From: CALBZE01 sp036381255
Lineage (GTDB): Bacteria > Gemmatimonadota > Gemmatimonadetes > Longimicrobiales > RSA9
Length of the DNA stretch: 64,000 nt
NCBI GenBank assembly: GCA_036381255.1
Contig: DASVDG010000042.1
Location: 7,261 to 71,260, forward strand
Direction of reading: 5' to 3'
The translations under genes were made by a program, and so were the position numbers. Under the pieces are notes generated by a model, which saw only the letters and a program-made list of their open reading frames with translations, was not told where the DNA came from and did not search any database. Below, one piece after another: positions 8,435 through 16,795 of this stretch; positions within the stretch are counted from its first letter, which is position 1; every line of letters starts with the position of its first letter.

Positions 8435-8830
8435 ATGACCGGGAGAGCCGTGCGAGCCGTCGTCGTGATCGCGCTGACCCATCCGCTCGCGGCGTGCGCG
8501 GCCGCCGCGGCCGGCGCGGCGGGCGCCGCGACCGGCATCTACCTGACGTCCCGTGGCGCGAACGGCATCGTCGAGGGGACCGTGGCGGACGTGACGCGGC
8601 GGACCGAGCGCGTCTACGCCGACATGGACATCACGATCACGGAGCGGGAGTACCAGGAGACGGGCGAGGTCGAGATCAAGGGCGACCGCAACGGCACGCA
8701 GGTGAACACGGAGATCGAGTACGAGACGGCGACCACGACGGAGGTCAAGGTCGAGGCGCGCGAGAACGAGTTCCAGTGGGACCAGGACCTCGCGCGGGAA
8801 GTGGTCCAGCGGATCGTGCAGGCGCGGTAG
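8435..8830 (+). CDS. Small periplasmic lipoprotein (DUF3568-like)
   Basis: 131 residues starting at an ATG with GAGGAGG directly upstream. The N-terminus is a lipoprotein signal ending LAAC near residue 21, followed by a short Ala/Gly stretch. The rest is a compact alpha/beta domain with alternating charged strands (DMDITITEREYQ, TEVKVEARENEFQW) ending in EVVQRIVQAR. Its size and shape resemble the DUF3568 family of small lipoproteins, whose function is not known. It is divergent from tesB and followed by a gene for a secreted subtilase about 200 bases on, with its own candidate promoter between. Confidence 0.75.
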   Translation: MTGRAVRAVVVIALTHPLAACAAAAAGAAGAATGIYLTSRGANGIVEGTVADVTRRTERVYADMDITITEREYQETGEVEIKGDRNGTQVNTEIEYETATTTEVKVEARENEFQWDQDLAREVVQRIVQAR

Positions 8831-8905
8831 CGGAACACTCGGACCCGCCGCCCGTGTAGGAGTCGGGCACGCCGAGCGCGTTGCGGCGGCGCCGCGGCCG
8901 GGCCG

Positions 8906-8934
8906 TTGCCGGACCGGCGCGCGGCCCGTACACT
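8906..8934 (+). promoter_or_regulatory. Candidate promoter of the S8 peptidase gene
   Basis: TTGCCG (8906-8911), a 17-base spacer and TACACT (8929-8934). The predicted transcript start is about 85 bases before the ATG at 9027. Confidence 0.45.
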
Positions 8935-9026
8935 CCGTCGCAGCGTGCGGCGACCGTCGCGCACCCCAGACCCCGCCGGCCGAGCGTGCGCCGGGGCGGG
9001 CCACCCCGTGAGTCGGAGGAAGACCG

Positions 9027-10679
9027 ATGAGACCGTTGTCCATGCTCCTTGCCGTCGCGTTCGCGCTCGGCGCCTGTGCGCCGACACGGGCCCCGTCCGA
9101 AGGGCCGGCGCCGTCGACGACGCAACCGGAGCGGCCTCGCGCGGAAGCGCGGCCCGCCCGCCCCGCGGACGAGCCGCTCGACGCCGCGCCCGAGAACTGG
9201 TGGCTCCTCGACGCGGCGACCGCCGGCGTGCGCGGGGCCGGCGTCGAGCGCGCGTACCGCGAGCTGCTCGACGGCAAGGAGCCCCGGCGCACCGTCGTCG
9301 TCGCCGTCATCGACGGCGGCGTCGACATCGAGCACGAGGACCTCGACGGCGTCCTCTGGGTCAACGACGACGAGACCCCGGGCAACGGCAAGGACGACGA
9401 CGGCAACGGCTACGTCGACGACGTCCACGGCTGGAACTTCATCGGCGGGCCCGACGGGCGCCACGTGCACCAGGACACCTACGAGGTGACCCGGCTGTAC
9501 GCCGCGTGCCAGGAGGGCGGCGCCGCCGCCGACGCCGCGCGCTGCGACGAGATCGAGAAGGCGTACCAGCAGGAGCGCGCCGAGGCCGAGCAGATGCTCG
9601 GCCAGGTCCGCCAGATCGACATGGCGCTCGACCAGTTCACCGCGCTGCTCCGCTCCCACCTCGGCGTCGACACGCTGTCCGTCGAGCAGGTCGAAGGCAT
9701 CGCCTCCCCCCGCGCCGACGTGCAGCAGGCCCGGCAGGTCTTCCTCCAGCTCGCCGCGAACGGGATCACTCCCGACATCGTCGACGAGGAGCTCGAACGC
9801 CTCGAGAACCGCATCAAGTACGGCCTCGACCCGTCGTTCGACCCGCGCCCCATCGTCGGGGACGACTACGACGACGCCTCGCAGCGGCTCTACGGCAACG
9901 CCGACGTCGAAGGGCCCGAGGCCGGGCACGGCACGCACGTCGCCGGGATCATCGCCGCCGAGCGCGGCAACGGCCTCGGCATCGACGGCATCGCCTCCGG
10001 CGTCCGCATCATGGCGATCCGCGCCGTCCCCGACGGCGACGAACGCGACAAGGACGTCGCCAATGCGATCCGCTACGCCGTCGACAACGGCGCCCACATC
10101 ATCAACATGAGCTTCGGCAAGGGCTACTCCCCCGGGAAGTCCGCCGTCGATGACGCCGTCCGCTACGCCGAGTCGAAGGGCGTGCTCCTCGTCCACGCCG
10201 CCGGCAACGATGGCGCGAACCTCGCCGCGGAGACCAACTTCCCCAACCGCTTCTTCGAGAACGGCGACACCGCCCGGCTCTGGATCGAGGTCGGCGCCTC
10301 CTCCTGGAAGGGCGCCGACCAGCTCGCCGCGCCGTTCAGCAACTACGGCAAGGCCCAGGTCCACGTCTTCGCACCCGGCGTCGACATCCGCTCGACCGTC
10401 CCCGACGACGCGTACCGCGCCAACTCCGGCACCAGCATGGCCGCGCCCGTCGTCTCCGGCCTCGCCGCGTTGATCATGGCCTACTACCCCGAGCTCGACG
10501 CCGCCGACGTCAAGCGGATCCTGCTCGATTCCGCCACGCCCTACGCCGGCCAGACCGTCGTCCGACCCGGCTCCCAGGACGAACGCGTCGACTTCGGCGA
10601 ACTCTCCGCCACCGGCGGCATCGTCAACGCCTACGCCGCGCTGCGGATGGCCGAACGCGTCGCCGAGGGCAAGCGCTAG
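9027..10679 (+). CDS. S8-family subtilisin-like serine peptidase, lipoprotein
   Basis: 550 residues. A lipobox (FALGAC near residue 17) suggests membrane anchoring after export. The catalytic triad is visible: Asp in VVVAVIDGGVDIEHEDL near residue 95, His in AGHGTHVAGIIAAE near 305, and Ser in SGTSMAAPVVSGLAALI near 471. Between Asp and His sits an insertion of roughly 150 residues, mostly helical and Glu/Gln-rich (YQQERAEAEQMLGQVRQ), as in the large Bacteroidota/Gemmatimonadota S8 proteins. An AGGAAG ribosome site precedes the ATG. A strong hairpin follows the stop. The role is probably degradation of extracellular or periplasmic protein; no inhibitor or propeptide domain is evident. Confidence 0.95.
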   Translation: MRPLSMLLAVAFALGACAPTRAPSEGPAPSTTQPERPRAEARPARPADEPLDAAPENWWLLDAATAGVRGAGVERAYRELLDGKEPRRTVVVAVIDGGVDIEHEDLDGVLWVNDDETPGNGKDDDGNGYVDDVHGWNFIGGPDGRHVHQDTYEVTRLYAACQEGGAAADAARCDEIEKAYQQERAEAEQMLGQVRQIDMALDQFTALLRSHLGVDTLSVEQVEGIASPRADVQQARQVFLQLAANGITPDIVDEELERLENRIKYGLDPSFDPRPIVGDDYDDASQRLYGNADVEGPEAGHGTHVAGIIAAERGNGLGIDGIASGVRIMAIRAVPDGDERDKDVANAIRYAVDNGAHIINMSFGKGYSPGKSAVDDAVRYAESKGVLLVHAAGNDGANLAAETNFPNRFFENGDTARLWIEVGASSWKGADQLAAPFSNYGKAQVHVFAPGVDIRSTVPDDAYRANSGTSMAAPVVSGLAALIMAYYPELDAADVKRILLDSATPYAGQTVVRPGSQDERVDFGELSATGGIVNAYAALRMAERVAEGKR

Positions 10680-11065
10680 CACCCCCGGATCCGGGCGTGC
10701 GGCGGGGGCGCCGGTCGACCGATCGGCGCCCCCGCGCGCGTTGTGACGCGGGGGTGTCACGCACCGCGTGTTCGACGCCGGACGCCGCCCCGCGCGCGCT
10801 GTGACGCGTTCCCGCCCCGCGTCGTCAACCGATCATCGCCCCCCGAAACATCTGTGTACGTCGCGGGGCGAGGTGTTCGGTGTGATTCGTCGCGCGACTC
10901 GCCGCATCAGCCGATTCCAGACGACAGAACGAGACGGCCGGGCGACCGGCCGGCGACTGGTGCGCCGCCTTGCCCACCGGGGCGGCGAGCGCGGCGGTGG
11001 CGTGTGCGCGACGGCGACGGCAGCAACCCCGAGGAGCGGCCCGGGACGCGGGTCGGGAGGCGTAC
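10680..11065. other. Intergenic region before mreB
   Basis: 386 bases. It holds the terminator hairpin at 10704-10733, a short GTGAC/GTCAC repeat near 10742-10758, and presumably the mreB promoter, which I could not locate. No open frame here has coding character. Confidence 0.5.
10704..10733 (+). terminator. Rho-independent-type hairpin after the S8 peptidase
   Basis: A perfect 10-bp inverted repeat (GGGGGCGCCG and CGGCGCCCCC) with a 10-base loop lies 25 bases after the stop. No T-run follows. Confidence 0.6.
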
Positions 11066-12094
11066 GTGTTCGGCATCATCCCCGTGAGCAGGCGTTTTAC
11101 GAGTGCGGTCGGCGTGGACATGGGCACGGGGAACACCCGCGTGCACGTGCGAGGGCGAGGCATCGTGCTGAACGAGCCCTCGGTGGTCGCGGTGGGCACG
11201 ACGGACCGGGTGGTGAAGGCGGTCGGGCTGGACGCGAAGCGGATGCTGGGTCGGACGCCGGGGACGCTGGCGGCGATCCGGCCGTTGCGGGACGGCGCGA
11301 TCGCGGACGTGACGCTGGCGGAGGAGATGCTGCGGCGGTTCCTTCGGCGGGCGATCCGGCGGTGGCATCGGGCGGCGTGGGTGCAGGTGGTGGTGGCGGT
11401 GCCGACGGGGCTGACGGCGCTGGAGCGGCGGGCGATCGAATCGAGCGCGGCGGCGGCGGGTGCGCGGGAGGTGCGCACGGTGCCGGAGCCGGTCGCCGCG
11501 GCGATCGGGATGGGGTTGTCGGTGGAGACGGCGGAGGGTCACGTGGTGGTGGACGTGGGGGGCGGCACGACGCAGATCGCGGTGATCGCGCTGGGCTCGA
11601 TCCTGAGCGGCGCGTCGATCCGGGTGGGCGGCGGCCGTCTGGACCAGGCGATCGCGGCGCACATCCGACGGCACTACGGGCTGGTGATCGGCGAGCAGAC
11701 GGCGGAGCAGGTGAAGATCCGTCTCGGCGCGGCGGGCGATGGCGAAGAGGCGCGCACGATGACGGTGAGCGGGCGCGACCTGGTGAGCGGACTGCCGAAG
11801 AGCATCGAGGTGGACAGCGGGGACGTGCGCGAGGCGATCCGGGAGCCGGTCCAGCAGATCGTGGACGCGGTGATCCGGGCGCTCGAGAAGTCGCCGCCGG
11901 AGCTGGCGGCGGACATCGTGGACCGGGGGATCGTGCTGGCCGGCGGCAGTGCGATGCTCGGCGGGCTGGACCGCCTGATCGCGCGGGCGGCCGGCGTCCC
12001 GGTCCGGGTGGCGGAGGATCCGATGACGTGCGTCGTGCGGGGGGCGGCGCGCATCGTCGAGGACTTCGAGCGGTATCGGAGGCTGGGGGATTAG
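11066..12094 (+). CDS. mreB: Rod shape-determining actin homologue MreB
   Basis: 342 residues of the bacterial actin family. Visible blocks are GVDMGTGNTRVHVRGRGIVLNEPSVVAV (phosphate 1), VVVAVPTGLTALERRAI, VRTVPEPVAAAIGMGL, VVVDVGGGTTQIAVIALG (phosphate 2) and IVLAGGSAMLGGLDRLI (adenosine). A GTG start at 11066 is chosen because GGGAGG lies five bases before it and it yields the conserved N-terminus M-F-G-I and the usual MreB length. MreB filaments guide cell-wall synthesis at the inner membrane. Unusually, no mreC, mreD or rodA follows; the next gene is a convergent helicase. The text is slightly more divergent than classical MreB (DMGTGN for DLGTAN), so it may be a paralogue. Confidence 0.93.
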   Translation: MFGIIPVSRRFTSAVGVDMGTGNTRVHVRGRGIVLNEPSVVAVGTTDRVVKAVGLDAKRMLGRTPGTLAAIRPLRDGAIADVTLAEEMLRRFLRRAIRRWHRAAWVQVVVAVPTGLTALERRAIESSAAAAGAREVRTVPEPVAAAIGMGLSVETAEGHVVVDVGGGTTQIAVIALGSILSGASIRVGGGRLDQAIAAHIRRHYGLVIGEQTAEQVKIRLGAAGDGEEARTMTVSGRDLVSGLPKSIEVDSGDVREAIREPVQQIVDAVIRALEKSPPELAADIVDRGIVLAGGSAMLGGLDRLIARAAGVPVRVAEDPMTCVVRGAARIVEDFERYRRLGD

Positions 12095-12144
12095 GGGGCC
12101 GCACAGTCGGGCGCCGCGCTCCGCGCAGGTCGAGCGGATCGGGC

Positions 12145-12176
12145 CCGGCGGGCGCGAGGTGAGGCGTGCCCGCCGG
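12145..12176. terminator. Hairpin between convergent mreB and helicase genes
   Basis: A 9-bp inverted repeat (CCGGCGGGC and GCCCGCCGG) with a 14-base loop lies in the 102-base convergent gap and could serve both strands. Confidence 0.4.
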
Positions 12177-12196
12177 CCACGCGGTGTGCCCGCATC

Positions 12197-13747
12197 CTAC
12201 CTGGAGTTGCCCCCGCGCCCGCGCCGCCGTCGCCGCCGGCGCGACCGGCCGGCTCCCGCGCCTGCGCCGTCGGGTCGGGCGCCGGCGTGCGGCGGCTGGC
12301 CTGGGCGTCCGCCCGCGTGCGTTCCGCCGGCCGCCTGCGCGCCCGGCCCCGCGCGTTCGCGGGAGGGTGCGCCGCCCGCCGCCGGTTCCTTCCCCGCCTG
12401 CGCCTTCTGCGCCTTCCCCGCCCGTCCGTTCGCCGCGTTCGCCTTCTCCGCCTCGGCGCGGGCGCGCCGTTCGGCCTTCGCCTTCGCGCGCTCGCGCTCG
12501 ACGGCGCGCTGCGCGCGGATCGCCGCGATGCGTTCGGCGAGCGGGATCTCGAGCGGCTCGCTCTCGCGGGCGTGGTAGTCGAAGTCCGGGAGCGTGCGTC
12601 GCTCGATGCGGCGGCCGAGCGCGCGCTCGATCGCGCGGACCTGGTCCTCCTCGTCGGGCGCGACGAAGCTGATCGCGTCGCCCGTCGCCTCGGCGCGGCC
12701 GGTGCGGCCGACGCGGTGGATGTAGTCCTCCGTCGCCGCGGGGAGGTCGAAGTTGACCACGTGGTCGAGCGCCTCGACGTCGATGCCGCGGGCGACGATG
12801 TCGGTCGCGACGAGGACGCGGTAGCGCCCTTCCTTGAACCCGGCCAGCGCCTCGGTCCGCTGCTTCTGGCTGCGGTTGCCGTGGATCCGCGCCGCGGCGA
12901 TCCCCTGCTTCTCGAGCTTCTGGGCGACGCGGTTCGCGCGGTGCTTCGTGCGGCAGAAGACGATCGCGTTGCCGACGTCGCCGCGGCGCAGCAGCTCGAC
13001 GAGGAGCGCGACCTTCGCGGTCTGCGGCACCGGGTAGAGCGCCTGCGTGATGGTCGCTGCCGGCGCCTGCCTGCGCTCGACGTCGATCCGTGCCGGGTCG
13101 CGGAGCAGGTCGCGCGACAGCTTGACGATCGGCTCGGGCATCGTCGCCGAGAAGAGCATCGTCTGCCGCGGGCCCGCCGGCAGGTGCCGCAGCACGCGCC
13201 TGATGGCCGGCAGGAAACCCATGTCGAGCATGCGGTCGGCCTCGTCCAGCACCAGCACCTCGACGCCGTCGAGGCGCGCGTAGTCGTGCTGGAAATGGTC
13301 GAGCAGTCGTCCCGGCGTGGCGACGAGGATGTCGACGCCGCGGCGGAACGCCGCCTCCTGCGGGCCCATGCCGACGCCGCCGAAGACCGCCGCGCCGGTG
13401 AGCCGGGTGTGACGCGCCAGCTCGGCGCGGTTCTCGTCGACCTGCGCCGCGAGCTCGCGCGTCGGCGTCAGGATCAGCGCGCGCGTCACGCCGCGCGGCT
13501 TGCCGTGCAGCCGCTGGAGGATCGGCAGCAGGAACGCAGCGGTCTTCCCGCTCCCCGTCGCCGCGCAGGCCAGCACGTCGCGGCCGTCCAGCGCCGCGGG
13601 GATCGCGGCCGCCTGCACCGGCGTCGGCCGGGTGAAGCCCAGCTCCGTGATGGCCCGGAGCAGTTCCGGGCGAAGATTCAGCGACGCGAAATCCGTGGCC
13701 CCGCGTCCGGGCGGTGCGGGCGCCTTCGCCCGACGATCGTTCGACAT
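12197..13747 (-). CDS. DEAD-box ATP-dependent RNA helicase (RhlE-like)
   Basis: 516 residues with all superfamily 2 motifs in order: Q motif (FASLNLRPELLRAITELGF then RPTPVQ), motif I AATGSGKTAAF, Ia PTRELAAQ, II DEAD near residue 165, III SAT, IV-V IVFCRTKHRANRVA and VATDIVARGID, and VI HRVGRTGRAEATG. After about residue 385 comes a long low-complexity basic tail rich in Arg, Ala and Gly that ends in a run of arginines, typical of RNA-binding extensions. Family members remodel structured RNA and help ribosome assembly and RNA decay. The ATG at 13747 has GAGGAG upstream. It is convergent with mreB and divergent from the amidohydrolase operon. Confidence 0.95.
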   Translation of the reverse strand: MSNDRRAKAPAPPGRGATDFASLNLRPELLRAITELGFTRPTPVQAAAIPAALDGRDVLACAATGSGKTAAFLLPILQRLHGKPRGVTRALILTPTRELAAQVDENRAELARHTRLTGAAVFGGVGMGPQEAAFRRGVDILVATPGRLLDHFQHDYARLDGVEVLVLDEADRMLDMGFLPAIRRVLRHLPAGPRQTMLFSATMPEPIVKLSRDLLRDPARIDVERRQAPAATITQALYPVPQTAKVALLVELLRRGDVGNAIVFCRTKHRANRVAQKLEKQGIAAARIHGNRSQKQRTEALAGFKEGRYRVLVATDIVARGIDVEALDHVVNFDLPAATEDYIHRVGRTGRAEATGDAISFVAPDEEDQVRAIERALGRRIERRTLPDFDYHARESEPLEIPLAERIAAIRAQRAVERERAKAKAERRARAEAEKANAANGRAGKAQKAQAGKEPAAGGAPSRERAGPGAQAAGGTHAGGRPGQPPHAGARPDGAGAGAGRSRRRRRRRGRGGNSR

Positions 13748-14086
13748 TGCGACTCCTCGACCGGCCGCCGCGGGCGCGGGTCCGCCCCGCCCACGGCGGC
13801 TGAATCCACGAAAAAAGGACCCCGGCGACGGCCGAGGCCCTCTCGTTCGCGCGGGACCGTCCGGCGGCCATCGCCGCCGCGTGCGGTCCCGCGATCCGTA
13901 CGAAACCTAGCGGAAACGCCACGGCGGCGCAATCGCCGGCGGGGACTTCGCCCGCGCCCCTACAACTTGCGGCCCACCGCGGCCCGGCCGTAGCTTGGAC
14001 GCCTCAATCCCACAATCGGCGACGCCTTGCATCGCCTGAGTCCTCGCAATCGTTCACGCCCCACCCTTCCGAAGGAGGGACTCGTC
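13748..14086. other. Divergent intergenic region, helicase / amidohydrolase operon
   Basis: 339 bases holding the upstream regions of both genes. A candidate promoter for the rightward operon is listed separately (13967-13996). An A-rich tract (AAAAAA) near 13812 lies in the helicase leader. No gene is seen. Confidence 0.5.
13967..13996 (+). promoter_or_regulatory. Candidate promoter of the amidohydrolase operon
   Basis: TTGCGG (13967-13972), an 18-base spacer and TAGCTT (13991-13996), about 90 bases before the ATG at 14087. Confidence 0.4.
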
Positions 14087-16795
14087 ATGTCGTGGTCATG
14101 GAAGGATCCGCGGCCCGGCCGCGGGCGGCGTGGCCGGAGCGTTCCGGCCGCGCTGATCGCCGCGTTCGGCGCGGCGCTGGCGCTCGCCGCGCCCGCCACG
14201 GCGCAGGAGCAGCCGACGCACCCCACGCTGCCGCCGGACTTCGCGATCACCGGCGCGCGCATCGTGCCCGTGTCCGGCGACGTGATCGAACGCGGGACCG
14301 TCGTCGTACGGGACGGCGTCATCGCCGCGGTCGGCGACGACGTCGACGTCCCGAGCGACGCGTGGGTCATCGACGGCGCCGGGCTCACCGTCTACCCGGG
14401 TCTGATCGACGCCTTCACCACGCTCGGCCACCCGGAGCGGCGGGGCGACGGCGCGGGCGACGAGGAGCAGCCGCACTCGTGGGGCCCGGAGGACCGGCCC
14501 GGCACGTTCACGTGGCGCAGCGCCGCCCACGGGCTGGACGCCGACGATGAGCGCCTCGAGCAGTGGCGCGAGGCCGGGTTCACGACCGCGCTGACCACGC
14601 ATGCCGATGGGCTGTTCCCCGGGCAGGCCGCGCTGATCGACCTGGCCGGCAACCGCGCCCGCGACATGGTCGTCGAGCCGGCCGTCGCCCAGCGGATCAA
14701 CCTGCGCGACCGGAGCTACAGCGGGTACCCCCGCGCGCTCCTCGGCACGTTCGCCTACATCAAGCAGCTCTACCTCGACGCGCGGCACTACGACCGTGTC
14801 TGGGCCGCCTACGAGCGCGACCCCCGCGGCAAGACGCGCCCCGAGTACGACCGCACGCTCGAGCCGCTGCGCTCGCCGCAGCCGGTGCTCTTCCCGGGGC
14901 AGGACCGCAAGGAGATCCTCCGCGCCGTGCGCACGGCCGACGAGATCGGCGCGCCGGTCATCGTCTACGGCGCGCAGCGGGCCTACCAGGCCGTCGACGT
15001 GCTCGCCGGGAGCGGCACGCCGGCGCTGATCGACCTGGACTGGCCGGAACCCGCGCGCAACGGCGACCCCGAAGCCGAGCCCGACCTGGCCACGCTCCGC
15101 GCCTGGGAGCACGCGCCCTCCACGCCTGCCAAGCTGCACGCGGCCGGCGTGCGCTTCGCCTTCTACACCGGCGGCCTCGACGACCCCGACGACGCGCGGG
15201 AGAGCGTGCGCAAGGCGATCGACGCCGGGCTCCCCGCCGACGCCGCGCTCCGCGCACTCACGCTCGCGCCCGCCGAGATCCTCGGCGTCGCCGACCGCAT
15301 GGGGAGCATCGAGGCCGGCAAGATCGCGAACCTCGTCCTCGCCGACGGCGACCTGTTCGCACCGGACACGAAGATCCGCACGGTCATCGTCGACGGCCGG
15401 CCGTTCGACATCTTCCAGCCCGCGGAGCGGACCGCCGACCGCGAGGACGACGACGAGACCGCCGGGAAGGCCGCGCCCGTGCCGATGGCCGACGACCGCG
15501 GCCCGTACCGCGACGACCCGGTCACGCTCATCCGCAACGCCACGATCCTCACGGTCGCGAACGGCACCATCGAGGGCGGCGACATCCTGATCCGCAACGG
15601 CAAGATCGCCGAGGTCGGCCAGGACATCGACGCGCCGCGCAACGCCACGGTCGTGGACGCGACCGGGATGTACGTCACGCCCGGGATCATCGACGCCCAC
15701 TCGCACCTCGCCGCCGACGCGATCAACGAGGGGAGCGTCGCCGTCAGCGCGATGGTCCGGATGAAGGACGTGATCAACCCCGACGACATCGGCATCTACC
15801 GCTCGCTCGCCGGCGGCGTCACCACGATCAACCTGCTGCACGGCAGCGCGAACCCGATCGGCGGGCGCAACGCCGTGCTCAAGCTGCGCTGGGGCGCCGA
15901 CGCCCACGAGATGATCTTCGAGGGCGCGCCGAAGGGGATCAAGTTCGCGCTCGGCGAGAACACGAAGCGCGACCGCAACCCGGACCGCTACCCGAGCTCG
16001 CGCATGGGCGTGCAGGACGTGATCCGCCAGGCGTTCATCGACGCGCGCGAGTACATGGCCGCCTGGGAGGCGTACGAGGAGGACGGCGACGGCGTCCCGC
16101 CGCGCCGCGACCTGAAGCTCGAGACGCTGGCCGAGATCCTCCGCGGCGAGCGGCTCGTGCACGCGCACTCGTACCGCGCCGACGAGATCCTCCAGCTCCT
16201 CCGCCTCGCCGAGGAGTTCGGCTTCCGCATCGCCACGTTCCAGCACGTGCTGGAAGGGTACAAGATCGCCGACGAGATCGCCGCGCACGGCGCCGGCGCC
16301 TCGACGTTCTCCGACTGGTGGGCGTACAAGGTCGAGGCCTACGACGCGATCCCCTACAACGCCGCGCTCATGACGGAGCGGGGCGTGGTCGTCTCGATCA
16401 ACTCGGACTCCGACGAGGAGATCCGCCACCTGAACCAGGAGGCGGCGAAGTCGATGAAGTGGGGCGGCCTCTCGGAGACCGAGGCGCTCCGGCTGGTCAC
16501 GCTGAACCCCGCGATCCAGCTCCGCATCGACGACCGCGTCGGCTCGATCGAGGTCGGCAAGGACGCGGACCTGGTCGTCTGGAAGGGACACCCGCTGAGC
16601 ATGGACGGCGTGCCCCAGAAGACCTACGTGGATGGCAAGCTGTACTTCGACATCGAGCTCGATCGGCAGCGGTGGGCCGCGATCCGCGCCGAGAAGGAGG
16701 CGCTCATGGACAAGCACCTCCCCGACCGGCGCCGCGAAACGCCCGTCGTGACCGAGGCCGCCGCCGCCAACCCGGACCAGGAGGTAGAGCGATGA
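14087..16795 (+). CDS. Two-domain secreted amidohydrolase, N-terminal half degenerate
   Basis: 902 residues beginning at an ATG with GAAGGAGGGA upstream. A signal peptide ends near ATAQ (residue 40). Two amidohydrolase-superfamily units follow. The second (about 485-880) has the metal-site features: GIIDAHSH near 535, LVHAHSYRADEIL, FQHVLEGYKIADEI, and INSDSDEEIRHLNQEAAK with the Asp ligand. The first (about 50-470) keeps the flanking beta-sandwich (ITGARIVPVSGDVIERG) and barrel pattern but reads GLIDAFTTLG where HxH is expected, and lacks the later His residues. Such fused proteins are frequent in Gemmatimonadota and Bacteroidota and are annotated only as amidohydrolases, probably acting on peptides or imides in the periplasm. 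It overlaps the next gene by ATGA. Confidence 0.9.
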   Translation: MSWSWKDPRPGRGRRGRSVPAALIAAFGAALALAAPATAQEQPTHPTLPPDFAITGARIVPVSGDVIERGTVVVRDGVIAAVGDDVDVPSDAWVIDGAGLTVYPGLIDAFTTLGHPERRGDGAGDEEQPHSWGPEDRPGTFTWRSAAHGLDADDERLEQWREAGFTTALTTHADGLFPGQAALIDLAGNRARDMVVEPAVAQRINLRDRSYSGYPRALLGTFAYIKQLYLDARHYDRVWAAYERDPRGKTRPEYDRTLEPLRSPQPVLFPGQDRKEILRAVRTADEIGAPVIVYGAQRAYQAVDVLAGSGTPALIDLDWPEPARNGDPEAEPDLATLRAWEHAPSTPAKLHAAGVRFAFYTGGLDDPDDARESVRKAIDAGLPADAALRALTLAPAEILGVADRMGSIEAGKIANLVLADGDLFAPDTKIRTVIVDGRPFDIFQPAERTADREDDDETAGKAAPVPMADDRGPYRDDPVTLIRNATILTVANGTIEGGDILIRNGKIAEVGQDIDAPRNATVVDATGMYVTPGIIDAHSHLAADAINEGSVAVSAMVRMKDVINPDDIGIYRSLAGGVTTINLLHGSANPIGGRNAVLKLRWGADAHEMIFEGAPKGIKFALGENTKRDRNPDRYPSSRMGVQDVIRQAFIDAREYMAAWEAYEEDGDGVPPRRDLKLETLAEILRGERLVHAHSYRADEILQLLRLAEEFGFRIATFQHVLEGYKIADEIAAHGAGASTFSDWWAYKVEAYDAIPYNAALMTERGVVVSINSDSDEEIRHLNQEAAKSMKWGGLSETEALRLVTLNPAIQLRIDDRVGSIEVGKDADLVVWKGHPLSMDGVPQKTYVDGKLYFDIELDRQRWAAIRAEKEALMDKHLPDRRRETPVVTEAAAANPDQEVER

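Noticed and set aside
14096..16717. 873-residue open frame antisense to the amidohydrolase gene
   Set aside because: Composition dominated by Val, Asp, Arg and Glu without domains; the sense strand has clear family motifs.
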